DNA from: Spirosoma sp. KCTC 42546
GTDB lineage: Bacteria > Bacteroidota > Bacteroidia > Cytophagales > Spirosomataceae
Assembly (NCBI RefSeq): GCF_006965485.1
Contig: NZ_CP041360.1
Span: 6,490,501-6,554,500, forward strand
Direction of reading: 5' to 3'
DNA length: 64,000 nt
Shown here: piece after piece, positions 9,412-17,483 of the stretch
Numbering within the stretch: position 1 is the first letter of the stretch
How the letters are laid out: each line of letters starts with the position of its first letter
The notes under the pieces: generated by a model
Databases searched by the model: none
What the model was told of the DNA's origin: nothing
What the model saw: only the letters and a program-made list of their open reading frames with translations
Translations under genes and position numbers: made by a program

Positions 9412-10383
9412 ATGAAGCAGGCATTCGTAATTCTTGGCGTTCTGCTCGGCCTGACCAGCGCTGTTCGTTTGGCTCCATTTCCTCAGGCAGATATCTCCAA
9501 TGGGGTGATTCAGGCGAAGCTCTACCTTCCCGATCCGGCGCAGGGCTATTATCAGGGCACTCGGTTTGACTGGTCGGGTGTTTTTGCCAGTCTTGATTAC
9601 AACGGACATAGCTATTTCGGCCAGTGGTTCGATAAATACGATCCAAAACTACACGACGCCATCAGCGGCCCCGTTGAAGAGTTTACACCGATTGGGTATG
9701 AAACTGCTAAACCGGGGGAGGATTTTCTGAAGATTGGAGTGGGTTCACTTCGAAAAGCAGCTGATGCACCTTACCGATTTGCTACGCCTTACGAGACCAT
9801 AAATCCCGGAAAATGGAGTGTTGCCAAAAAAGGTAAAGATGCCATCGAGTTTACCCACGAGCTGACCGACGCTGCGGGTTACTCATACCGCTATCGCAAA
9901 ACGGTAAAACTGGTCCCCGGCAAACCAACCCTGGTACTCGAGCATTCGTTAACGAACACCGGCAGCAAACCTATTGAAACAACAGTTTACGATCATAATT
10001 TTTATGTGATCGACAAGCAAACAACGGGTCCCGATTTTTTCGTAACGTTTCCCTTTCCGTTGCAGACCAAAGGCACACCCAGAGGCATGGGCACCCTGTT
10101 TGAAACACGCACGAATCAGATTACCTACCTGCGCGAACTTGCCAAAGGGGAAACCACGCATTGCTACCTGACCGGTTTCGGCGACACGGCTAAAGACTAT
10201 GACATACGGATCGAAAACCGAAAAACCGGCGCTGGTGTGCGCATCACGTGTGATCATCCCATCGTACAACTGGCTTACTGGTCAATGCCCATTGCAGTGT
10301 GCCCGGAACCTTACATCCAGATCAAAGCCGAACCGGGAAAGGAGTTTAGCTGGAAGATCCAGTATGACTACTATACTAAATAG
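9412..10383 (+). CDS. Secreted protein with galactose-mutarotase-like fold (putative)
   Basis: 323 residues from the ATG at 9412; an ATG five codons earlier lies inside the upstream foldback and adds only TILL. A signal peptide is clear (MKQAFVILGVLLGLTSAVRL). The body is beta-rich, with patterns such as YSYRYRKTVKLVPGKPTLVL and LEHSLTNTGSKPIETTVYDHNF that resemble aldose-1-epimerase-like proteins. The catalytic residues of true epimerases cannot be assigned by eye. Its place after SusC/SusD and before a sugar dehydrogenase suggests a role in handling released sugars in the periplasm. Function is not established. Confidence 0.6.
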   Translation: MKQAFVILGVLLGLTSAVRLAPFPQADISNGVIQAKLYLPDPAQGYYQGTRFDWSGVFASLDYNGHSYFGQWFDKYDPKLHDAISGPVEEFTPIGYETAKPGEDFLKIGVGSLRKAADAPYRFATPYETINPGKWSVAKKGKDAIEFTHELTDAAGYSYRYRKTVKLVPGKPTLVLEHSLTNTGSKPIETTVYDHNFYVIDKQTTGPDFFVTFPFPLQTKGTPRGMGTLFETRTNQITYLRELAKGETTHCYLTGFGDTAKDYDIRIENRKTGAGVRITCDHPIVQLAYWSMPIAVCPEPYIQIKAEPGKEFSWKIQYDYYTK

Positions 10384-10392
10384 TGAAGGATG

Positions 10393-10426
10393 CAGTGATG
10401 TCAGGTTCTTAAACCTGACATCACTG
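10393..10426. repeat. Palindromic repeat, TGTCRGGTT family, copy 1
   Basis: A perfect 15-bp stem (CAGTGATGTCAGGTT, 10393-10407, with its complement 10412-10426) closed by a CTTA loop. It starts 10 bp after the stop of the mutarotase-like gene. No T-run follows on the plus strand. The core TGTCAGGTT/AACCTGACA matches the hairpin at 31312-31337 apart from a single R/Y change. Confidence 0.6.
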
Positions 10427-10521
10427 AAAGAATTCGACACCACAGAAATTGGTTACGAATGGTCAGTTATAATTAGTGTTTTTGCCATTACTGGAATTAC
10501 GTACATGACATTTTTTATTCC

Positions 10522-12708
10522 ATGAAGTACATCATCTATCTCGGATCGATTGGGGTATTAGGGTTGCTGTTCGCGGCCATTAGCCCTAATCAAGACGAGA
10601 CCTATACCGATCAGCCGGGGAATGTCGACTGGGTTCATTATGGGGGCAATAAGGCAGGCAACCGCTATTCGCCCCTTACCCAGATCAATCTCGACAACGT
10701 TAACCAATTACAGGTAGCCTGGACGTTTGACGCGGCTGGACTCGACGGAAAAACCGGCCGTCAGCCTGAAATTCAGTGCCAGCCGATTGTGGTCAACGGC
10801 GTTCTCTATGGCACCACACCGAAGCTTACGTTATTTGCGGTGAGAGCTAATACGGGTGAGAAACTCTGGGCATTTGACCCCTTCAGCAACAAACAAGCCC
10901 GCTTTAACCCAAACCGGGGAGTTCTTTATTGGGCAGATGGACCCGACAGACGGATTCTGTTTACCGCAGGCCCTACCCTCTTCGCCATTAATGCGCTAAC
11001 GGGCGAACCGGTTGCGCAGTTCGGCAAAAACGGGGAGGTCGACTTACGGGAAGGCATGCTGAATGACCCAGCGTTTGATCTTAAAAAACTATCCGTTACG
11101 GTAACCAGTCCGGGCGTTATTCACAAGGATTTGCTGGTCATGGGATGCACGGTTTCCGAATATGGCGATGCGGCACCAGGTCATGTGCGCGCTTTCGATA
11201 TCCGTACGGGCCAGATTCGCTGGACGTTCCATACCATTCCGCAACCGGGAGAAGCGGGGTATGAAACCTGGCCTAAAGATGTCTACAAAAAAATAGGAGG
11301 AGCCAACAACTGGGCGGGTATGGTGCTTGACGAAAAACGAGGCATGGTCTACTTAGGCACTGGTTCGCCAGCAGTCGATTTTTACGGAGGAAGTCGGGCC
11401 GGGCAAAATCTGTATGCTGATTGCATCCTCGCCCTGAATGCCGAAACGGGCAAGATGAAGTGGTATTACCAGACCGTGCATCACGACCTCTGGGATCGGG
11501 ACCTACCCTGCCAACCCAATCTGATTACGGTAAAGCACAACGGCAAATTAGTCGATGCCGTTGAACAATCCACCAAAGATGGCTTGGTGTATGTGCTTGA
11601 TCGTGATACGGGCGCGTCCCTCTTCCCTGTCGAGGAAAGGTCCGTTCCCACCTCCGGCCTTCCGGGCGAACAGCCCTGGCCCAACCAACGCTTTCCGCTA
11701 AAACCCGCACCCTTTGCCCGGCAGGTATTCACCGAAGCCGACATTACCGACCGTACTCCCGAAGCGCATGCCTTCGTGAAAGAGCGATTCCAGAAAACGC
11801 GGTCTGGCAGTAAGTTTATGCCGCCGAGCCTGGAAGGTACGCTGTTTTTCGGTATTGGCGGTGGCGCAGAATGGGGTGGCAATGCGGCCGACCCCGATGG
11901 CATCCTGTACCAGAATTCCAACGAAATGGTCTGGGATTTAACGATGATGGATCTGGCCGCACGAAACGCCGAGATTGCCTCGAAAGGAAAATCGCTGTAC
12001 CAGGCTAATTGTGCCGCCTGCCACGGGGTCGACCGGAAAGGGAGCGGTCAGGCCTACCCTAGCCTGGTCGATATTGGCAAACGACTAACGGGACAGGATA
12101 TTCAGGCTATTCTGAAAACGGGTCGGGGACGGATGCCCTCCTTCGAGCATATTTCCGAGCAGGACCGCAGTACACTTGTCCGCTTTCTGCTCAACACCGA
12201 AACTAAAGCCAGTGAAACGGGCGATCAGCATAGCGCCGGGGCGCCTACAGCTGTTGTGCAGAAAGCCGAATTCCCGTACATCCCGCCCTATATCAATAAC
12301 GGCTGGACGCGCTTCGTAGACCCCGATGGTTACCCTGCCGTGAAACCACCCTGGGGCACGCTCAACGCCATTGACCTGAACACGGGCGAATACCTCTGGA
12401 AAGTTCCGCTGGGTGAGTTTCCCGAATTAACCAAAAAGGGAATACCACTTACGGGCACCGAAAACTATGGTGGCCCCATTGTAACAGCCGGTGGACTGGT
12501 CTTCATTGCCGCCACCTACGACGAACGGATACGGGCTTTCGACCGAAAAACGGGCAGGGTTGTCTGGGAATATCAGCTTCCGGCAGGCGGTTTTGCTACT
12601 CCCATTACGTATCAGGTCAATGGCAAACAGTACGTGGTTATTGCAGCTGGGGGCGTAAAAAACGGCCACAAACCCGGCGGGTCTTACATTGCCTTTGCCT
12701 TACCTTAA
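10522..12708 (+). CDS. PQQ-dependent dehydrogenase with inserted cytochrome c domain
   Basis: A 728-residue periplasmic quinoprotein. The N-terminus has one membrane or signal segment (about 2-20). Beta-propeller blades run from about residue 30 with typical PQQ repeats (ALNAETGKMKWYYQTVHHDLWD, here shortened to ALNAETGKMKWYYQ; YVLDRDTGASLFPVEER). A c-type haem domain is inserted near residues 485-565 (CAACH at 497-501, probable axial Met near 541 in GRGRMPSFE). The last propeller blade follows (NAIDLNTGEYLWKVPLGEF). Relatives oxidise sugars or alcohols and pass electrons to the respiratory chain. Here it probably oxidises a sugar delivered by the upstream SusC/SusD. The substrate cannot be read from sequence. 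Confidence 0.9.
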   Translation: MKYIIYLGSIGVLGLLFAAISPNQDETYTDQPGNVDWVHYGGNKAGNRYSPLTQINLDNVNQLQVAWTFDAAGLDGKTGRQPEIQCQPIVVNGVLYGTTPKLTLFAVRANTGEKLWAFDPFSNKQARFNPNRGVLYWADGPDRRILFTAGPTLFAINALTGEPVAQFGKNGEVDLREGMLNDPAFDLKKLSVTVTSPGVIHKDLLVMGCTVSEYGDAAPGHVRAFDIRTGQIRWTFHTIPQPGEAGYETWPKDVYKKIGGANNWAGMVLDEKRGMVYLGTGSPAVDFYGGSRAGQNLYADCILALNAETGKMKWYYQTVHHDLWDRDLPCQPNLITVKHNGKLVDAVEQSTKDGLVYVLDRDTGASLFPVEERSVPTSGLPGEQPWPNQRFPLKPAPFARQVFTEADITDRTPEAHAFVKERFQKTRSGSKFMPPSLEGTLFFGIGGGAEWGGNAADPDGILYQNSNEMVWDLTMMDLAARNAEIASKGKSLYQANCAACHGVDRKGSGQAYPSLVDIGKRLTGQDIQAILKTGRGRMPSFEHISEQDRSTLVRFLLNTETKASETGDQHSAGAPTAVVQKAEFPYIPPYINNGWTRFVDPDGYPAVKPPWGTLNAIDLNTGEYLWKVPLGEFPELTKKGIPLTGTENYGGPIVTAGGLVFIAATYDERIRAFDRKTGRVVWEYQLPAGGFATPITYQVNGKQYVVIAAGGVKNGHKPGGSYIAFALP

Positions 12709-12721
12709 CCCTTCAGTAAAT

Positions 12722-12798
12722 TATGTTTAGGTTTCATGTTCCATGTTTAGGATAGGTTGGTATTGAGTAGTTCGCATAAACATGAAACTTCAAACATA
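12722..12798. repeat. Imperfect inverted repeat downstream of the quinoprotein gene
   Basis: TATGTTTAGGTTTCATGTT (12722-12740) pairs imperfectly with AACATGAAACTTCAAACATA (12779-12798), enclosing a second ATGTTTAGGATAGG word. It begins 14 bp after the stop codon at 12708 and directly abuts the next palindrome. Confidence 0.5.
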
Positions 12799-12800
12799 GA

Positions 12801-12909
12801 TAGCCCGCAGATTTTTATGATCTATATGAGTTAAGTATGATTTTAATCCATTGGCAACCTAATACAAAAATCATACTTGTTCTTATTACTCATAAAAATC
12901 TGCGGGCTA
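12801..12909. repeat. 109-bp MITE-like palindrome
   Basis: Perfect 20-bp terminal inverted repeats: TAGCCCGCAGATTTTTATGA at 12801-12820 and its complement at 12890-12909. A nested inner pair, AAGTATGATTTT (12833-12844) with AAAATCATACTT (12867-12878), lets the whole unit fold into one hairpin. It has no coding capacity. It lies between the quinoprotein and the ManD-like gene. Confidence 0.6.
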
Positions 12910-12942
12910 TAAATAAATCAGAAACCCTTCAATCCTCATTTC

Positions 12943-14322
12943 ATGAATACAAACCGTGAACCCCACGAAAAGCAACTCGATCACACTCGCCGTAACGCGC
13001 TAAAAATGCTTGGTTTTGGCTCATCAGCTGGAGTGTTAGGGCTGTTTGGCGGCATCTCCACCGCCGAAGCCCGCGAACAGCAGGGTAAGCCTCAGTATGC
13101 CGTCGGGATGGCTCCCGTCAAGATCAAAAGTGTAAAGGCCATTGCTACCGCTCCACAAGGTTCCAACCTGATTGTCGTGAAAGTGGAAACCACCGAACCC
13201 GGTCTCTATGGGTTAGGCTGCGCTACGTTCACCCAGAGGGCCGCCACCGTGATTGTAGCCATCAACACCTATCTGAACGAGTTCTGTGTAGGCAAAGACG
13301 TGGACAATATCGAAGACATGTGGCAGGCGGCTTATGTCAGCTCCTACTGGCGCAATGGGCCCGTGCTTAACAATGCCCTCTCCGGACTAGATCAGGCACT
13401 TTGGGACATTAAAGGCAAACGCGCCAACATGTCCGTTTACCAGCTATTGGGCGGAAAAGCCCGCTTCGCCATCCCCTGTTACACCCACGCGGGCGGAAAC
13501 ACTCCCGAAGCCGCTGCCGACAGTGTAAAAAAATTAATGGCCGATGGATTCAAATACATCCGCATTCAGCAGGGCGGCTATGGAGCCGTGGGCGCCACCG
13601 CCGATAAACCCGACTTTAAAGTAGCTGGCTTTGGGGGTGAAACCGACAACTACATGAACGAGCGGCTCTACCTGAAATCGGTACCCAAAATGTTTGAAAT
13701 CGTTCGGAAAGAGTGCGGAGAAGAAATCGAGCTACTTCACGACATTCACGAGCGGGTACAGCCCATCGACGCCATCAACATGATTAAGCGGGTAGAAGAA
13801 TACCGCCCGTTTTTCATCGAAGACCCTTTCTCGCCCGAGAACATGAAGTGGTTCGCCAATCTCCGCCAGGCAACCTCCGTACCCATTGCCATGGGCGAGT
13901 TGTTCAACAACATCAACGAGTTTAAGGAGCCGATGGTCAACCAATGGTTCGATTTCATCCGGATTCACGTCTCGCAGATTGGGGGCATCACGCCAGCCAT
14001 GAAAGTAGCCCGATTGGGCGAGTGGTTCAACATCCGCACCGCCTGGCATGGTCCGGGCGATGTCTCGCCGGTGGGTCATGCAGCCCATGCACATATCGAT
14101 CTGGCTGTCTGGAACTTCGGCATTCAGGAAGCGGTGCAGTTTTCGGACAAAACCAAAGAAGTGTTCAGCGGTTGCCCAACCATGAATAAAGGGTATATGT
14201 CGGTCAATGAAGTACCCGGGCTGGGCGTTGATATCAACGAAAAAGAAGCGGCCAAGTATCCAATTACGACTAAGTCTAACTGGCAGGTCCGTAAGATGGA
14301 CGGCACAATTATTAGACCATGA
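12943..14322 (+). CDS. Tat-exported enolase-superfamily protein, mannonate dehydratase (ManD)-like
   Basis: 459 residues. The N-terminus has a twin-arginine signal (TRRNALKMLGFGSSAG, about 15-45). The rest is a mandelate racemase/muconate lactonising fold of the ManD/RspA type. Metal ligands are D267, E293 and E319; H269 sits two residues after the first ligand and H369 lies in AWHGPGDVSPVGHAAHAHID. The spacing D+2 His, +26 Glu, +26 Glu, +50 His matches my recollection of characterised ManD proteins. Family members dehydrate D-mannonate or D-gluconate, though many have other or weak activity. Export to the periplasm is unusual for this family and fits the periplasmic PQQ dehydrogenase upstream, which could make an aldonate. 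Confidence 0.85.
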   Translation: MNTNREPHEKQLDHTRRNALKMLGFGSSAGVLGLFGGISTAEAREQQGKPQYAVGMAPVKIKSVKAIATAPQGSNLIVVKVETTEPGLYGLGCATFTQRAATVIVAINTYLNEFCVGKDVDNIEDMWQAAYVSSYWRNGPVLNNALSGLDQALWDIKGKRANMSVYQLLGGKARFAIPCYTHAGGNTPEAAADSVKKLMADGFKYIRIQQGGYGAVGATADKPDFKVAGFGGETDNYMNERLYLKSVPKMFEIVRKECGEEIELLHDIHERVQPIDAINMIKRVEEYRPFFIEDPFSPENMKWFANLRQATSVPIAMGELFNNINEFKEPMVNQWFDFIRIHVSQIGGITPAMKVARLGEWFNIRTAWHGPGDVSPVGHAAHAHIDLAVWNFGIQEAVQFSDKTKEVFSGCPTMNKGYMSVNEVPGLGVDINEKEAAKYPITTKSNWQVRKMDGTIIRP

Positions 14323-16274
14323 AAAGAACAGTAACGCCCCCTCCACCACGTGTTCAGCCAAAGCCCATCAGCAAAAAGCGGCTGTTGCTGTTTAAAGGAA
14401 TGGCGTTACTGTTGCCTTTTTTGCTGATGGCCTTAGTAGAAGGGCTTCTCCGACTAGTTGGCTATGGCCATGATCTACGTTTGTTTGTGGAAGATCCGCA
14501 GCAGAAGGGGTTTCTGGTCATGAATCAGTACACGTCGGAGAAGTACTTTTCGGAAACGGAGAATGCCACGATTGGCAACTTTGAACCGTTTCCAGCCAAA
14601 AAAGCTGAGGGTACGTTTCGAATTTTTGTGCTGGGTGAATCAACCACCATTGGCTATCCATACATGCACAACGGTTCCTTCCATCGCTGGTTGCAATACC
14701 GATTGATGCACACCTTCCCGGATAAGGAATTTGAGATCATCAACCTGGCACTCACGGCCATTAACACCTACACTGTCGCCGATTTTGCGAAGCAACTACC
14801 CGATTATAGCCCTGATGCAGTGTTGATTTACACCGGCCATAATGAGTACTATGGAGCCCTGGGTGTTGGATCGACAAGTGGCATTGCTCATAACCCATTG
14901 TTGATTCAATTGCTGATCAAGCTTCGGAAATTTCGGCTGGTACAATTACTTGCCAACACGATAAATGGGATTCGGAAGGCGGTTTCCGGTCATAAAATTG
15001 ACCTGCGCGAAAACCTGATGAAACGAATGGCGGCCGACCAGCAGATCGTTTATCGCTCCGAGACTTATCAGGCTGGCATCGATCAATTCAAGACGAATAT
15101 AACTAGGCTTTGTCGGCAACTGAGTGAGCAGCATATTCCGGTTTTCGTTAGTAATCTGGTCAGTAATGAAAAAGACCTGAAGCCATTTATCAGTAGTCCT
15201 GGTAATGGAGAAAGTTCCGCCCAATCCCAGTTTCAGCTGGCAACCGAAGCCTATGCAATGGGTAATTTTGCTAATGCAAAAAAGAAGTATGTACAGGCCA
15301 AAGAACTGGATAGGCTTCGGTTTCGGGCACCGGAGGCCATGAACCAACTCATTCAGTATGTCACGGCTACCTATCCTGGCATTACCCTGGTAGACACAAA
15401 ACGCACGTTTGAAGCAAATTCACCACACGGCATTTTAGGGCAGGAGACCCTCCTGGAGCATGTTCACCCTAATTTATTTGGCTATGCGCTCCTTTCCGAT
15501 GCGTTTTATGAGGCCTTGAAAAAAAGCCGGCTACTCCCCGATGATCGCACGCGGGAAATCTCGCTCGATGAATTACGCCAACGGATGCCTATAACGACGG
15601 TTGATTCACTCAAAGGCGTTTATGAGATGATGATTCTCAAAGAGGGCTGGCCGTTTAATGTGCCAATGCCCCCCGAAGAGAAACGGACCAAAACAACCGA
15701 AGAGCAACTGGCAGGGGCATTGGTGGTCAAACAAATTGCGTGGCCCGATGCCATGAATCAGTTAGTCAGCTATTACCTGACGCAGAAGAATTTCAGCAAA
15801 GCATTACAAGTAACAGAAGCCCAATTGCTGGAGTACCCGTACAACGTGGCTCTTTATGACCAGGCGGCAAAGCTTAGTGTAGCCCTGTCCAGGAATGAGC
15901 AGGCTGTTACATACCTAAAAAAAGCGTTTCGGCTGGAGAACAGTTTTGAGCGGGCCCAACCGCTTTTTATTACGTTACTTAAACTAGACAGGCCCAACGA
16001 AGCCCTACCTTACCTTCAGTATGCGGCTGCTCACAATTCATCCGGATTTAGCCTGAATGAATTACAGACGTTCGTTCAACAGTTAATTGCGGTAAAGAAT
16101 CAGTTTATGAAGGACAGCACCAACATCAATCTGAGCAATCAACTGGCCGCTGGCTACCTCAAATTTGCGAATACCGCTGCTGCCACGAAGTATATAAACA
16201 ACAGCTTACGGCTCGATGGACGCAACGCCCTTGCCTTACAATTGAAGCAGCAGATTCAGTCTATAAAAAAATAA
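14319..16274 (+). CDS. SGNH/GDSL-type esterase with C-terminal TPR region
   Basis: 651 residues, starting with an ATGA overlap onto the stop of the ManD-like gene, so translation is probably coupled. A single membrane anchor lies at about 24-48 (LLLFKGMALLLPFLLMALVE). The SGNH domain follows with G106-E-S108-T (catalytic serine block), G173-H-N-E (block III) and E380-H-V-H383 (block V, with glutamate replacing the usual aspartate). Residues about 470-640 form TPR-like helices (FSKALQVTEAQLLEYPYNVA). Such proteins deacylate sugars or lipids at the envelope. The substrate is unknown; the position suggests removal of acyl groups from the imported glycan. Confidence 0.8.
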   Translation: MKRTVTPPPPRVQPKPISKKRLLLFKGMALLLPFLLMALVEGLLRLVGYGHDLRLFVEDPQQKGFLVMNQYTSEKYFSETENATIGNFEPFPAKKAEGTFRIFVLGESTTIGYPYMHNGSFHRWLQYRLMHTFPDKEFEIINLALTAINTYTVADFAKQLPDYSPDAVLIYTGHNEYYGALGVGSTSGIAHNPLLIQLLIKLRKFRLVQLLANTINGIRKAVSGHKIDLRENLMKRMAADQQIVYRSETYQAGIDQFKTNITRLCRQLSEQHIPVFVSNLVSNEKDLKPFISSPGNGESSAQSQFQLATEAYAMGNFANAKKKYVQAKELDRLRFRAPEAMNQLIQYVTATYPGITLVDTKRTFEANSPHGILGQETLLEHVHPNLFGYALLSDAFYEALKKSRLLPDDRTREISLDELRQRMPITTVDSLKGVYEMMILKEGWPFNVPMPPEEKRTKTTEEQLAGALVVKQIAWPDAMNQLVSYYLTQKNFSKALQVTEAQLLEYPYNVALYDQAAKLSVALSRNEQAVTYLKKAFRLENSFERAQPLFITLLKLDRPNEALPYLQYAAAHNSSGFSLNELQTFVQQLIAVKNQFMKDSTNINLSNQLAAGYLKFANTAAATKYINNSLRLDGRNALALQLKQQIQSIKK

Positions 16275-16294
16275 GCAAATCAGCCGAATTGGGT

Positions 16295-16367
16295 TTGTCA
16301 TGCCAACCGTCCCGGTCGGTCGTGACACCAACTTGTTCCTTACCGACCGGGACGGTCGGCACGACAA
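16295..16367. repeat. Palindromic repeat, CCGACCGGGACGG family, copy 1
   Basis: 26-nt arms with two mismatches: TTGTCATGCCAACCGTCCCG... (16295-16320) pairs with the complement at 16342-16367. The loop is 21 nt. A shorter relative (CCGACCG-TTC-CGGTCGG) lies at 55101-55117. It starts 20 bp after the SGNH-TPR stop codon. Confidence 0.6.
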
Positions 16368-16368
16368 C

Positions 16369-16418
16369 GACTCCTCCACTGACGACTATTGCCACCAGTG
16401 GAGGAGTCTATTTATAAA
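16369..16418 (+). terminator. Hairpin, probable terminator of the PUL operon
   Basis: Perfect 13-bp stem GACTCCTCCACTG (16369-16381) with CAGTGGAGGAGTC (16396-16408), 14-nt loop, followed by TATTTATAAAA. The T-run is weak, so termination is likely but not certain. Confidence 0.5.
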
Positions 16419-16780
16419 ACCCCTGCCGCGCATAATCTTACCCGAGCTTTAGCGACTAACTCACGGGTTGAGAACAGCTTGGGCAGCTATAGGTCGGCTC
16501 CAGGATCAAGACCTTTCTGAATAGCTACCTCTTTGCTTTTGGCACTCAGAAAATCACCTTTGCTAATATTCGGACGATTGCTTCATAAACTGCACACTTC
16601 ATAGCCATCTACCTGAGGCATCATTACATCCAGCAGCAGCAAATCAGGAAGCTCCTGACGAATGATGCTGAACGCTTCGGCCCCATTGTGGGCAATGAAT
16701 ACCCAATACCCTTCTTTCTTTATCATATACTCCAGCGAGAGTAGACTATCCGGCTCGTCGTCAACAATTAGTACTTCCAT
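16412..16780 (-). pseudogene. Decayed response regulator (receiver domain remnant)
   Basis: The frame starting at 16780 gives an intact receiver N-terminus: acidic pocket VDDEPDS, phosphoacceptor in LLLLDVMMPQVDGYEV. It then stops after 65 residues (VCSL). In other frames the rest of the domain is still legible: MKQSSEY, then FLSAKSKEVAIQKGLDPGAD, a stop, and LPKLFSTRELVAKARVRL. Those segments correspond to the last third of a receiver domain (FLSAK with the conserved lysine, then a K-P-F-like motif). At least two frameshifts and one stop are needed to connect them. It lies directly downstream of a matching histidine-kinase remnant, so this was a two-component pair now inactivated. Confidence 0.85.
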
Positions 16781-16793
16781 AAGTAGCTGAACG

Positions 16794-16845
16794 GGGAAGG
16801 TAGTGCTTTCTCATTCCTGATTCAACACGAAAGCGCTACCTTCCC
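16794..16845. repeat. Hairpin between the two-component remnants
   Basis: 17-nt arms with one mismatch: GGGAAGGTAGTGCTTTC (16794-16810) and GAAAGCGCTACCTTCCC (16829-16845), 18-nt loop. It sits between the kinase remnant's stop (16855) and the receiver start (16780). Confidence 0.5.
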
Positions 16846-16854
16846 TTCAACAAA

Positions 16855-17170
16855 TCAATCTAGTTGTATGGGCAACAAGCATACAACTTGTGCGCCCTGT
16901 CCGGGTGTACTGATAACGCTAAGTTGCCCATGATGTAAGTCAATTATTTTTTCGAGATCGCCAAACCCAGACCGCTCCCTTTTGGTTTGCGAACGGTTTG
17001 ACTAGTTGCCTGATAAAATTTTTCAAAAATCAGTTGCTGCACCTCCGGTTCAATGCCAACCCCGTTGTCGGTAGCACGAATATCGGCCCAGGTGTAAACA
17101 TACCCTGACGTGCCCTGTATTGGCGGGTGAGAACTTGATCGCATCTGACAATGGCACAAGTTAGCACCGA
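16855..17170 (-). pseudogene. Decayed sensor histidine kinase (HATPase_c remnant)
   Basis: Only the ATP-binding end of the kinase remains. One frame reads LSDAIKFSPANTGHVRV (the N-box). A frameshift leads to ATDNGVGIEPEVQQLIFEKF (G1 box) and KPKGSGLGLAISKK (G2 box). A second break in a run of A then hits TAA; adding one A restores IIDLHHGQLSVISTPGQGA and a natural end at 16855. The dimerisation and sensor domains are absent. Together with the adjacent receiver remnant it is a dead two-component system beside a SusC/SusD pair that now has no local regulator except AraC. Confidence 0.85.
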
Positions 17171-17175
17171 TAGAT

Positions 17176-17483
17176 GTTATCATACGGAAAATACTTACAA
17201 ACCTTACCAATTCCAGTAAGTAATTGGCAGAATATTAACAGGTTAGCCTTTTCTACATCTTACTTCAAGCCTACTATTCTCATAGATTATCCTACTCTTT
17301 GCTCTTTTACGTCCCGACTCTCCTGCTTTCTATTATTTTTTAATATCCCGTTAACCATCTTTTAATTATTTTCTAATCTACATGAGTAGTTATTAACTGC
17401 TGAGTAGTTTTTCAGTATAATCTGACTGGTGTCTTATTTTTTTTCCGTTCAAACCTAAACGTTCACTCCAAAGTGATCATTTT
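17176..17483. other. Leader region of the second susC, no gene seen
   Basis: About 300 bp of AT-rich DNA with several TTAATATT/TTTTAATTATTTT runs. It presumably carries the promoter of the second susC. I could not place a convincing TTTG / TAnnTTTG pair. No open frame of merit occurs here. Confidence 0.5.

Noticed and set aside
13732..14361. 209-codon minus-strand frame over the ManD-like gene
   Set aside because: Shadow frame opposite a clear enolase-superfamily gene; its composition has no domain pattern.
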